NCBI RefSeq assembly: GCF_036324505.1
Contig: NC_086361.1
Coordinates: 4,289,196 to 4,353,195, forward strand
Length of the DNA: 64,000 nucleotides
Reading direction: 5' to 3'
DNA from: Eleginops maclovinus
Taxonomy: Eukaryota > Chordata > Actinopteri > Perciformes > Eleginopidae
In this document: positions 1 to 9,858 of the stretch, in pieces
Numbering within the stretch: position 1 is the first letter of the stretch
Layout: each line of letters begins with the position of its first letter
The notes under the pieces: generated by a model
Told to the model about the DNA's origin: nothing
Databases searched by the model: none
The model's input: the letters and a program-made list of their open reading frames with translations, nothing else
Made by a program: the position numbers and the translations under genes

Positions 1-110
1 CTATGATCCATTAGTGTCAGGAATTTTCAAAACTGGTATGTTCGACTTACATTCCAACCTATCTCTCTCGAAGGATCCCAGCGTTGAATTTACCTTAACG
101 GCAAACAGCG

Positions 111-534
<424 letters not shown>

Positions 535-723
535 TCATCCATTTGATCGTCTGTTAAATCCAAATCTTAAACATGATAATAAAGGCTTCCATATTTTCTG
601 AAGAGCCCGCTGTCTAGACTTGAATATGTAAGATTTCCTCTCTAATGGAAGGCCTGATAACATCTGTCGTAATGAGTCAATCAATAATGCTCGGACTGTG
701 ATCCTTTTTCCAAAACATTGCAA
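535..723 (-). pseudogene. LINE-1-like ORF2 C-terminal remnant
   Basis: A 62-codon minus-strand frame contains the pattern LPLERKSYIFKSRQ...KIWKPLLSCL. It resembles the extreme C-terminus of fish L1-type ORF2 proteins, where a 'LPLE..tY..K...F..iW.P.l.yl' pattern is common. No other L1 motif is visible upstream, so this would be a short remnant. The assignment comes from memory of the family pattern and is tentative; it could be a chance frame. Confidence 0.35.
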
Positions 724-1050
724 TACAGCTTTGAGCGTAGAGCAAGCTGAGGTCTATATATGTTCGCTCGTTTTGACTTTATTTATGCCTATCTAGACAT
801 AAATCCAACAGAGTAAAACTTTGGGTCCAGTAAAATCAAAGAATTGATTTGAAAGTGTCAAAAATGCAAGTCTTTAGCCGAAGCACTGACTGAATTTCTG
901 GTAGAAGGCTAATATTCACTCTCTGGTAACACTTAACTAACCTCTATAAAGGTTTGATTTGTTAAAATGGTTTACAAAATAAATGTCTAGTAGTTTTAAT
1001 CAAATATAGGAAGGCACCATAAGGGATTGATTTTCAATGTATGTTTTATA
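724..1050. other. AT-rich non-coding stretch
   Basis: No gene, repeat or regulatory signal recognised. It ends at the TA dinucleotide (1049-1050) that flanks the Tc1 element. Confidence 0.5.
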
Positions 1051-1208
1051 CAGTGGGGCAAAAAAGTATTTAGTCAGCCACCAATTGTGCAAGTTCTCCC
1101 ATTTAAAAAGATGAGAGAGGCCTGTAATTTTTATCATAGGTATACCTCAACTATGAGAGACAGAATGAGAAAAAAAAATCCAGGAAATCACATTGTAGGA
1201 TTTTTAAA
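1051..1208 (+). repeat. Tc1 left terminal inverted repeat
   Basis: About 158 bp, matched by the reverse complement of about 2498-2655. Internally it carries the run ATTTTTATCATAGGTATACC also present in the right arm. Confidence 0.9.
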
Positions 1209-1266
1209 GAATTTATTTTCAAATGATTGTGGAAAATAAGTATTTGGTCAATAACAAAAGTTCATC

Positions 1267-2289
1267 TCAATACTTTGTTATATACCCTTTGTTGGCAATG
1301 ACAGAGGTCAAACGTTTTCTGTAAGTCTTCACAAGGTTTTCACACACTGTTGCTGGTATTTTGGCCCATTCCTCCATGCAGATCTCCTCTAAAGCAGTGA
1401 TGTTTTGGGGCTGTCGCTGGGCAACACGGACTTTCAACTACCTCCAAAGATTTTCTATGGGGTTGAGATCTGGAGACTGGCTAGGCCACTCCAGGACCTT
1501 GAAATGCTTCTTACGAAGCCACTCCTTCGTTGCCCTGGCGGTGTGTTTGGGATCATTGTCATGCTGAAAGACCCAGCCACGCTTCATCTTCAGTGCCCTT
1601 GCTGATGGAAGGAGGTTTTCACTCAAAATCTCCCGATACATGGCCCCATTCATTCTTTCCTTTACACGGATCAGTTGTCCTGGTCCCTTTGCAGAAAAAC
1701 AGCCCCAAAGCATGATGTTTCCACCCCCATGCTTCACAGTAGGTATGGTGTTCTTTGGATGCAACTCTGCATTCTTTCTCCTCCAAACACGACGAGTTGA
1801 GTTTTTACCAAAAAGTTCTATTTTGGTTTCATCTGACCATATGACATTCTCCCAATCCTCTTCTGGATCATCCAAATGCCCTCTAGCAAACTTCAGACGG
1901 GCCTGGACATGTACTGGCTTAAGCAGGGGGACACGTCTTGAACTGCAGGATTTAAGTCCCTGGCGGCGTAGTGTGTTACTGATGGTAGCCTCTGTTACTT
2001 TGGTCCCAGCTCTCTGCAGGTCATTCACTAGGTCCCCCCGTGTGGTTCTGGGATTTTTGCTCACCGTTCTTGTGATCATTTTGACCCCACGGGGTGAGAT
2101 CTTGTGTGGAGCCCCAGATCGAGGGAGATTAGCAGTGGTCTTGTATGTCTTCCATTTTCTAATAATTACTCCCACAGTTGATTTCTTCACACCAAGCTGC
2201 TTACCTATTGCAGATTCAGTTTTCCCAGCCTGGTGCAGGTCTACAATTTTGTCTCAGGTCTCCTTTGACAGCTCTTTGGTCTTGGCCAT
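1267..2289 (-). pseudogene. Tc1 transposase, two in-frame stops
   Basis: A 341-codon minus-strand reading frame from ATG (2287-2289) to TGA (1267-1269), the usual 340-residue length. The N-terminal paired-type helix-turn-helix regions are followed by the DDE catalytic core. The first Asp is in [13 protein letters not shown], the second in [11 protein letters not shown], and the Glu in [11 protein letters not shown]. The frame is broken by a TGA about 12 codons from the start, where family members have Arg (CGA to TGA). A TAG (1438-1440) follows ENLWR, just after the catalytic Glu. No frameshift is needed to read through. Both lesions are single substitutions, so the copy is a fairly recent but dead gene. 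Confidence 0.93.
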
Positions 2290-2497
2290 AGTGGAGTTTG
2301 GAGTATGACTGTTTGAGGTTGTGGACAGGTGTCTTTTATACTGATAACGAGTTCAAAAAGGTGCCATTAATACAGGTAACGAGTGGAGGACAGAGGAGCC
2401 TCTTAAAGAAGAAGTTACAGGTCTGTGAGAGCCAGAAATCTTGCTTGTTTGTAGGTGACCAAATACTTATTTTACCGAGGAATTTACCAATTAATTC

Positions 2498-2655
2498 ATT
2501 AAAAATCCTACAATGTGATTTCCTGGATTTTTTTTTCTCATTCTGTCTCTCATAGTTGAGGTATACCTATGATAAAAATTACAGGCCTCTCTCATCTTTT
2601 TAAATGGGAGAACTTGCACAATTGGTGGCTGACTAAATACTTTTTTGCCCCACTG
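2498..2655 (-). repeat. Tc1 right terminal inverted repeat
   Basis: Reverse complement of the left repeat, ending TTTTGCCCCACTG just before TA. The long arms are the IR/DR-like type often seen in fish Tc1 elements. Confidence 0.9.
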
Positions 2656-2657
2656 TA

Positions 2658-3118
2658 TATATAGGAGGTCACAGTTGGAATAATTTAAAATGCGTCTACA
2701 TAGGAGAAGTCCCAATTGCTGGGAAATACTGATTGTTATCGATATATACAATGGAACCATTAAAAGGTCCCTACGCAATCTTTTTCAAACAACACTGTAG
2801 TGGTTTTGCCAAGCTCTTTACAGTATATTTTTAACAGTTACATTGTAGATATAAATATTTATATTTATAAATAGTTGTTTTCAATATTCACCCAGGGGGC
2901 AACCTGCATTCTTTCATGGCCAACAGGAGCAGACTTCACTGGTTACAACAAATTGAGATTGTATAGAAGTCTATGAGAAAATGAACCAATTTGTATTTTG
3001 TCCAGTTTGGGTGTTGTGTGTTTCTCTACTTCGAAATGTAACAAAAGTTAAATGTAGGCCAAACTCAATCATTCATTCAATCATTACTCCAAAAAAACAA
3101 GCACGTCTTTCACAGTGA
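2658..3118. other. Intergenic stretch between elements
   Basis: AT-rich unique sequence between the Tc1 element and the 5' LTR. No gene or repeat recognised. Confidence 0.5.
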
Positions 3119-3318
3119 TGTCATGGAATGAAGTCAACATGTTAGACAGTGGGATGGATGGTTAAACCTTTTTATATGTTGTTGTGATTTTTGATGGTTG
3201 TTGCGCGCTATTTAGCGATGAACTTTTTTTATTTATAAACATATGCATGCTTTGTTTAACCTCCCTAACGAACTGTCACAACAAAGACACAGACACTGCA
3301 AATTGACACACCAGAAAC
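3119..3318 (+). repeat. 5' LTR, first part
   Basis: Begins TGTCATGGAATGAAGTCAAC and matches the start of the 3' LTR at 11944 with one difference. It is cut at 3318 by the hAT insertion. The last 8 bases (CCAGAAAC, 3311-3318) are the hAT target duplication. Confidence 0.96.
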
Positions 3319-3707
3319 CAGTGGCGGCTGGCCAATAGAGGGCGCTAGGGCGCCGCCCCACCACTCACCTCACCACATTTCCTTGAATAAGACATACATT
3401 TTTTTTAAATTAAAATGAAATAATAAAATAAAAATATTTCGAAATATATGTATATATTGTTTTAGATGTGCAAGATAAATATTTCATAGTTAATGATGAG
3501 TAAAGTTGTTTCGTCCGTTGACATTGTCTGATTGGTGACGTATTTCCGCCCTGGGGCGCAGCAATCTTTGCCCATAGACTCTCGTTAAAAGTTGTACATG
3601 CGCAGTAGCTCCTCTTCAATACAAGAGATATGACGATGTTGGGGCGCAGGAGCCTCTCACAGCTGGATTTACGTACCACCGTCCCGCCATTGGGACGGCG
3701 GCGGGGC

Positions 3708-3715
3708 TGACGTCA
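3708..3715. promoter_or_regulatory. CRE-like palindrome in hAT 5' region
   Basis: A perfect TGACGTCA, the CREB/ATF consensus, sits in a GC-rich stretch about 80 bp upstream of the transposase ATG. The position fits a promoter element, but function is inferred only. Confidence 0.35.
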
Positions 3716-3723
3716 CAGCCGAT

Positions 3724-3782
3724 CCGATCGTCTCCAACTCCCGCGACTTGACGGTCAAGTCGCGGGAGTTGGAGACGATCGG
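3724..3782. repeat. 59-bp perfect inverted repeat (hairpin)
   Basis: The left arm 3724-3752 (starting CCGATCGTCTCCAACTCCCG) is the exact reverse complement of 3754-3782, with a single central G at 3753. It ends 13 bp before the transposase ATG at 3796. It could form a very stable hairpin in DNA or in the 5' UTR. It may have arisen by template switching. Confidence 0.95.
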
Positions 3783-3795
3783 ACAGAGATGCAAA

Positions 3796-6342
3796 ATGGA
3801 GAAAGATATATTAAATAATTCAGTGAAGTCACTTCAGAGAACACCTTTTGAGAGGAGAACATATCAGGAGAAGCTCAACGTGAAAGAGCTCGGACCTGAT
3901 CAGCCGAACATCGCGATTCATCAGCAGTCAAAAGACAAAGGGAGACAATATACTCGTTGTTTTTCCAGGACCTGGTTTAGCAACAAGGCTTGGCTAACTG
4001 CGTGTAGCGAGGCTACTGCTTTATTCTGCTTTCCCTGCCTCCTTTTTCAAACGTCAGGATCTGACCCAGCATGGATTAAGACAGGTATGACTGATTTGAA
4101 GCACTTTTCAGAAAAGGCCAAGAAACATGAATTAACTGGGATCCACATGGAAATGCACTGCGACTAGCCATGTTTGGGAAAATAAACATTTCATCTCAGC
4201 TTGATGAAGGCTACAGGGTAGGGATCCGTAAGCACAATGAGGAGGTTGACAAAAACAGGCACATCCTATCTAAAATAATAGACTGTGTCAAGTTCTGTGG
4301 TGCATTTGAACTTGCCCTACGTGGCCATGATGAAAGTGAAAGCTCAGAAAATCCTGGTGTTTTTAGAGGATTGGTGGATTTTGTAGCGTCACTGGATGCA
4401 GTTCTACATGATCACCTGCAGACTGCCACTGTGTTTAAGGGAACATCTAAGACTGTACAGAATGAACTCCTTGACTGCATGCTGTCAGTTTTGAGAGAGT
4501 GCATCATTGGAGAAATCAGGAGTGCAGACTTTGTCTCCATCCAGGCTGATGAAACAATGGACATTTCCACTCAGTGTCAGCTGGTGCTTGTGATCCGCTA
4601 CACTGACAAAGCCCATCATGTCCAAGAGTGGTTTTTTGAGTTCATACCTCTCCAAAGTGCCACAGCTGATTCCATCACCATAGCACTTCTGGATAGGTTG
4701 AGCTCCATTCTCCCTGATGACCAGAAGAGCAAGCTCATTTCCCAAGCATACGATGGTGCAAGTGTCATGAGAGGAGCCAAAGGTGGTGTACAGACGAAGG
4801 TCCAAGACGTGTATGTGAATGCACACTATGTCCATTGCTATGCTCACCAACTTAACCTCCTCATGCAGCAGGTGACTTCCCATATCCCAAAAGTGAGTAA
4901 TTTCTTCTCAGACCTGGCTGGATTCTCTAGTTTTTTTTCAAGATCTCCAAAGAGAACCAGCGTGCTCGATAGAGTGCTGGCCCACAGACTCCCAAGAGCA
5001 AGCACAGTGAGGTGGAACTTTCATAGCCGAACTGTGAACACTGTTTTTGAGCACAAAGAAGACCTGCTCCAGTGTTTTGAAACCATCAGGGACTCAGAAG
5101 AGTTTGATCCTATCACTGTGAGAGAAGCTGGAGGGTTTGTGAGGCTGCTGGAGGATGATGGTTTCAGCTTCTTCCTGAAACTGTTGCATCTCATCATGCC
5201 TAATGTGGACATTCTCTACAACCAGCTCCAGAAGCGGACCATTGACTCAGTCTTTGTTCAGGGAATCATGCAGCAGTTCACAAACAACATACAAAAGATC
5301 AGGTAAATTAATGTGTATGTTGTGCTATTTAATATTACTGATATTGTGTTAATCTCTATTATGCTTGAACCACTTCACATTTCTTGTTGTTTTAACTGGT
5401 GACTAAAGATGAACTTTTCTCTCCTGGTTCTGTTCAGAGATTACCTCCCTACTCTCTGTGGAGAACACAGTGGCAGTGTATCTCAGCTGGCCAAGAAACG
5501 CCGCACACTGGGCCCAGATGATCTTCAGAGGCTAGCCACAGAGGTGAGATAGAAGCTAAATGTGTGGTGTAGGCCTTTTACAATGCTTTTAATTATTGTA
5601 GTACTATTTTGTGAAAAAGTGGGGAATACCTTAGAATAGGCCCTATATAATATAATAGTCTAGTTTTATAGAGGTGCAATGTTAATTTGCATTGTTACTA
5701 TTAAATGAACACATATATTCAAAAAATAAATCGTTTTTATATTTTAAATAATTAGAAAGCTGACTAATAGCCATCTCCATATTGTATTAAACTGGTGCAT
5801 TCATTTTTTAGGTTTGTGACACTATCTTGGGCCATGCAAAACACAGATTTGCCTTCACAAAGCATCTGATCAGTGCTACACTGCTGCAGGCAGACAGATT
5901 CCAGCAGTACCGCAGCCAGTTCCCTGAAGCAGCACTGAACACCACCATGGAGGCTTACCCACTGCTGAACAAGAACAAGCTGAAAACTGAACTGTCTCTC
6001 ATCTACAGCAACGATGAGTTCAAGAGCTGCAGTGGTGCTGTGGCTCTGTACCAGCTCTTCATGGGGAACAATCTTCAGGACACCTTCTCAGAGACTGTGG
6101 CACTGCTGAAGATCCTCATCACAACTCCTATGACCACAGCTGAGTCTGAGAGGTGCTTCTCAACACTGAAGAGAATCAAGACCTTCCTCAGGAACACAAT
6201 GTCACAGGATTGTCTTAATGCATTGGCCATGCTCTCTATGGAGAAGAATCTTGTCAAAACCATCCCTGACTTCAACCAAAGAGTCATTGAGAAATTCGCT
6301 GCTGTCAAGGATAGAAGGGCAACATTTATGTACAAAAAGTAG
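3796..6342 (+). pseudogene. hAT transposase, three exons, one frameshift
   Basis: The gene reads as exon 1 (3796-5302), exon 2 (5438-5543) and exon 3 (5812-6342, TAG). Introns are bounded by GT/AG (5303-5437 and 5544-5811) and keep the frame. The N-terminal part resembles a TTF-type zinc finger (CFPCLLF and nearby Cys/His). The middle carries the RNase-H-like core (FVSIQADETMD; QAYDGASVMRG; HCYAHQLNLL). The C-terminus is the hAT dimerisation region (TTAESERCFSTLKRIKTFLR). The domain order matches transposases often annotated as zinc finger MYM-type protein 1-like. The frame is broken once near 4150-4155, where one base appears missing, giving a TAG at 4165; the remainder is open. The upstream TTG at 3748 is in frame but lies in the hairpin, so ATG 3796 is the likelier start. 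Confidence 0.9.
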
Positions 6343-6901
6343 AACACTACATGACATTATAATCTGTATATCTCTATATTTGTTCATACTATATCTACAT
6401 ATTCATACTACATCTCTTTCATTACATTCTGTATATCTGCATATATATATAGCACATCTGTATATATATCTGTATGTATTGTCCATGTTATATATGATAT
6501 ATATTATTTAAATATATAGAGATAGATATAGAGATAGATCTAGAGATAGATAGAGCGATAGATAGATATTTATTATATATGTATATTGGCCCTCTGTATA
6601 ATAATATAGCACATCTGTATATTTGTTCATACTACATCTGTTTATACTATGCCAATTATTCCCACCTCTTTATACTGCCCTTATCTTTACATAATCACTC
6701 TTAACTGCATATACTGTACATACTCTATATATCGCACTTGTTTCTCTTTGCACTTCTATCTATCTATAATGTTGTTTTTGTTGTTTTCATTTATGTAAAT
6801 ACACTCGTTTGATATCTTAGTACATGTATGCGTGCTTTTTTTTTAAAAATACATTTTGGAGTTGTAGCCCCCCCTGGAGAAAACTACACCAGCCGCCACT
6901 G

Positions 6902-7635
6902 CCAGAAACCAGTGAAAATCAGCGATCCCATTCGCCAGTTGGCAAATCCACTCCCCCATAAATACGCCGATTACCTGTTAGACGGGGCGTTTTATTTTCT
7001 CCTCACAGTTACTGCCTCAGATCGCCGCAGATCGGACCGGACTGGATCCCTTAACTGCTACTCGCAAAGGACGGACCCTCCGCAGTTCCTCTTCGCCACT
7101 GGACTGTCGTTCGACCCTTGCGATCCAACGCTTGCAGACTCCAGATTAAGGGAAGTAGCTATTTCTCCTGCTCTCGGCTGTTGGTTTTAAGTAATCAAAG
7201 TTATATTGGTGTACCCTGAGTCTCCCTCTTATTTGTATATCGAGGGCTCTGCGACCAGAAGCTGACGGACGGTGTGGCAGGCCGGCAAAGTGCAAACTCT
7301 GGCACTGGATTAACCGGACTTGAACAGTGAAAGACACTTTCTTCCGGCAAAAAGGGAACCAGAGTGGAGTTCGGTATTAACCGGATTGGACTTTTTAGTA
7401 TGGTTGAACCCCTTGTCTGAACTGCATTTTGTATTTGAGTAGTTTAGATCAATTGAACATCATTCTAACCATATCTCATTTAAATATCTATACATGGACT
7501 GTTTTAAAGTAACTTCGAATTATAAATAAATCATTTTATACACATGTTGGTGTCCTTCTCACTGTGTTGGTGTGGCCAGGAATCCGAATCTTTTAATATA
7601 AATTTGATGTTAATAGACCTTAGTAGGCCATTACA
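6902..7635 (+). repeat. 5' LTR, second part
   Basis: Starts with the duplicated CCAGAAAC and matches 12136 onward in the 3' LTR up to TTAGTA at 7625. Over the 916 shared bases I count about five substitutions in total. The sequence continues GGCCATTACA to 7635, giving a canonical TG...CA LTR if included; the 3' copy lacks these ten bases. An AATAAA-type signal near 7525 and a TATA-like ATAAATA near 6958 are present. Confidence 0.9.
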
Positions 7636-7639
7636 TTAG

Positions 7640-7657
7640 TGGCGTTGACGGCAGGAT
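7640..7657 (+). other. Candidate primer binding site
   Basis: TGGCGTTGACGGCAGGAT begins with TGG, complementary to a tRNA CCA end, and lies four bases after the possible LTR end CATTACA. The tRNA used cannot be decided by eye. Confidence 0.5.
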
Positions 7658-7676
7658 TCCTTCCATACAGTGTAGA

Positions 7677-8668
7677 ATGGCAGATGATGAATATGACGTT
7701 GCAAGGCCCAGTGTGTCATCAGAAAATGGGGGCAGGCTAGGAAATAGTCAGCCTGTGGTAAATGCAATGATGATGCCTTGGTTTATGGGTGTTCCATGGA
7801 TCCCAAAGTTTAATGGTGACAGAGGTGAAATGTGTTTTTCAGAATGGCATGGGCAGGTTCAGGCGATGCTGAGGGCACAGGGATTAAATGAGGAACAGAA
7901 AATAGATTTTATTTTTGGGGCACTTGAGGGTAATGCAAAAAGGGAGATGCGGCTTCTTGACCCCACCAAACTCTCAAGTAGCATAGCCATGCTGCAGGAG
8001 TTAAAGAGACTGTATGGACGTGTAAGCCAAGTAGTCCAGCTTCGGGCACAGTTTTTCAAATGTTACCAACAGGAAGAGGAGACTGCTGCTTCTTTCCTTC
8101 TTCGGCTCCGTGAATTATTCCACAAATGGAAAGAAGTGGAACCAGCTGGCTCCGCTCAGGATGAGTTGACTATCCGAGACCAGCTTGTCCTTGGTTTGGT
8201 ATGATACAGCAGGAACTTCAAAGGCAGGTGCGTAGAAATCCTACAATGTCCTTCCGTGAGGTGTGTAGTGAAGTTAGAGCTTTAGAAACTGAACTAAGGA
8301 TGGAGTCTGCATGTGCATCACATGTTTCAGTACCACAGCCACGGTCGGCCATGGCATCACCTAGCCTGGAAGAATGGAGAGACACAGTGAGAGCTGAACT
8401 CAGGAATGAAATGAAAGACCAACTGTCTATCATTAAAGAAACCCTCACAGAAGAGATCAGACGCCAACTCTCCCCTCAAAATGCCCCAGTTGGGCACAGA
8501 GACTCCACCCCACCCCCTAGCAGACTAGTTCAGAGAGGACATAACACACCCTCACCCAGGCAACAAAGGTTTGAGTGGGACCAACGTGGCCAACCTATTT
8601 GCAGAGGCTGTGAGCAGGCTGGTCATATCCAGAGAAACTGCCAGCATGTAAGGGGACAGTTAAACTAA
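7677..8668 (+). pseudogene. gypsy gag, one frameshift
   Basis: Codons from ATG 7677 encode a capsid-like region (175 codons, with WIPKFNGD and FSEWHGQV typical of gypsy Gag). The frame shifts by one base at about 8198-8204 and continues to TAA at 8666. The second part carries a charged linker and a CCHC zinc knuckle, CRGCEQAGHIQRNC (C-x2-C-x4-H-x4-C), at about 8608-8649. Gag packages the retrotransposon RNA. A single missing base looks sufficient to explain the break. Confidence 0.88.
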
Positions 8669-9210
8669 CAGCCCCAGTCACTGAGAGCCAAGTGTTTGGG
8701 GAGGGGAATAAGGGAAACCAAACAGATAGGCCCTCTATGGTTGAAATACTAGTCTCAGGGGTAAAATTACCCTGCTTGCTCTGCCAGATCTGCACTGGCT
8801 AACTCTCAAGGCAGCCAATGGACTACAGATCCCCTACACCGGGTACGCCATCCTGGATTTCTCAGTGGGAGGAGTCACTGTGCAAGGTAAAGGAGTCATC
8901 ATTGTCAAAGATGAGTGTCTGAAGGCTGAAAGAGGTATACTAGGGATGAATGTGATTTCACACTGCTGGAAAGAACTGTTTCAGGGAGTCCACCCCGGGC
9001 TGACTGCATTCGGAGCCACCATGTCCAAACAAGCTAAAGGAGAGTGGGAACGTGCCTTTGCTGTCTGCCAAAAGGTGTCACAAACAGATTCCTCAGACGT
9101 ACCGGTGGGAGTGGCCAGGTTGACCCGCCAAGAATCAGTGGTTGTGCCTCCAAACAGCGAGATGGTGCTCTGGACACAGCTGTATGGGGCGAAGACCAGG
9201 GCCCTGTCTT
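8669..9210 (+). pseudogene. gypsy protease region, active site missing
   Basis: After gag the frame MVEILVSGVKLPCLL leads to the point where a retropepsin Asp-Thr/Ser-Gly triad should follow, but the sequence jumps (about 8782) to downstream protease-like sequence. That sequence includes LKAANGLQIPYTGYAILDF and GILGMNVI in another frame. The catalytic triad is therefore deleted. The frame from 8865 stays open to about 9210, where the MITE-like insert begins. Confidence 0.75.
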
Positions 9211-9856
9211 GATTCGCACACTTCTGCCCTTCGGACACTGACTTTGGGGGCTTAGGGCGTTCACACTGGCAAAATCGGCAGAGTTCAGCGCACTAAAAGT
9301 ACCCGGATGGTGCCCCTCAGATGGAAAAAAATTGAGTGTGAAACGATGGACACTTCGCGCACCTCACGGGCGCCATCTTGGCTACGTAGCGGAAGAGGAG
9401 GAGCCATTTCGGGATCTTGGCTGCTTTCATGTGTGTATGCTAAATGTTTACGCACATTCCCCCTCCCTCCCCTCAAAATGTCAAATTTGCATACCAGCTC
9501 GCATTCAGCAAGTAAACGCAGTATCCTCCCACGATTGCGGAGACGGTGAAGTTTCCACATGGGGTGGAGAAAGGGGTAGACCAAGGAGAGAAAAATCACC
9601 AAAACCACACTCATTTTTAATTTTTGCTCATGTAGGTTTGTTTACAAATGTAGTTTATTTTTGCTAATGTTTCGCGGGTTTAGAGTCGCAAGCAGATTTG
9701 CGTTCGTCACTTCCGCCAGGTGCTTAACGTTAAGTGCTGTCCCGAATCGAACACTTATCAGCGAAGGTGCGCACCACAGATGTCAGTGCTCTGCAATGCA
9801 GGACCCTGAACCTCAGTGCACTGAAGTCTGAAGTGTCCGGTTCGAGACATAGCCCA
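9199..9856. mobile_element. MITE-like insertion in gypsy pol
   Basis: About 650 bp of sequence unrelated to pol interrupts the polyprotein between LYGAKTRA-like codons and [10 protein letters not shown] at 9859. The ends are imperfect inverted repeats (GGGCCCTGTCTTGATTCGCA on the left; right end reverse complement GGGCTATGTCTCGAACCGGA). No transposase is encoded. I cannot fix the target duplication or the superfamily by eye; boundaries are within about 10 bp. Confidence 0.6.
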
Positions 9857-9858
9857 AG

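Larger units (their letters stand above)
1051..2655 (-). mobile_element. Full-length Tc1/mariner transposon
   Basis: The element begins CAGTGGGGCAAAAAAGTATT at 1051 and ends with its reverse complement at 2655. TA dinucleotides sit on both sides (1049-1050 and 2656-2657), as expected for Tc1 insertion. The inverted repeats run to about 1208 on the left and from about 2498 on the right, roughly 160 bp each and nearly identical by eye. The single gene lies on the minus strand (1267-2289). Structure and size (1.6 kb) match a complete fish Tc1 element, but the transposase is broken, so this copy could move only with enzyme supplied in trans. Confidence 0.95.
3319..6901 (+). mobile_element. hAT transposon (ZMYM1-like transposase) inside the LTR
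   Basis: Terminal inverted repeats CAGTGGCGGCTGG (3319-3331) and CCAGCCGCCACTG (6889-6901) match over 13 bp. The flanking 8-bp direct repeats CCAGAAAC (3311-3318 and 6902-6909) are perfect. The empty site is visible in the 3' LTR at about 12136, where CCAGAAAC occurs once. An 8-bp duplication is diagnostic of hAT elements. The element is 3,583 bp and encodes one plus-strand transposase split by two introns. Its 3' part is AT-rich, with GATA-type repeats at about 6519-6566. Confidence 0.97.

Noticed and set aside
1027..1239. ORFs sharing the sequence SQPPIVQVLPFKKMREACNF at 1027-1239 and 2491-2778
   Set aside because: Translations of the two Tc1 terminal inverted repeats, not genes.
1640..2308. 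222-codon plus-strand ORF
   Set aside because: Antisense shadow of the Tc1 transposase.
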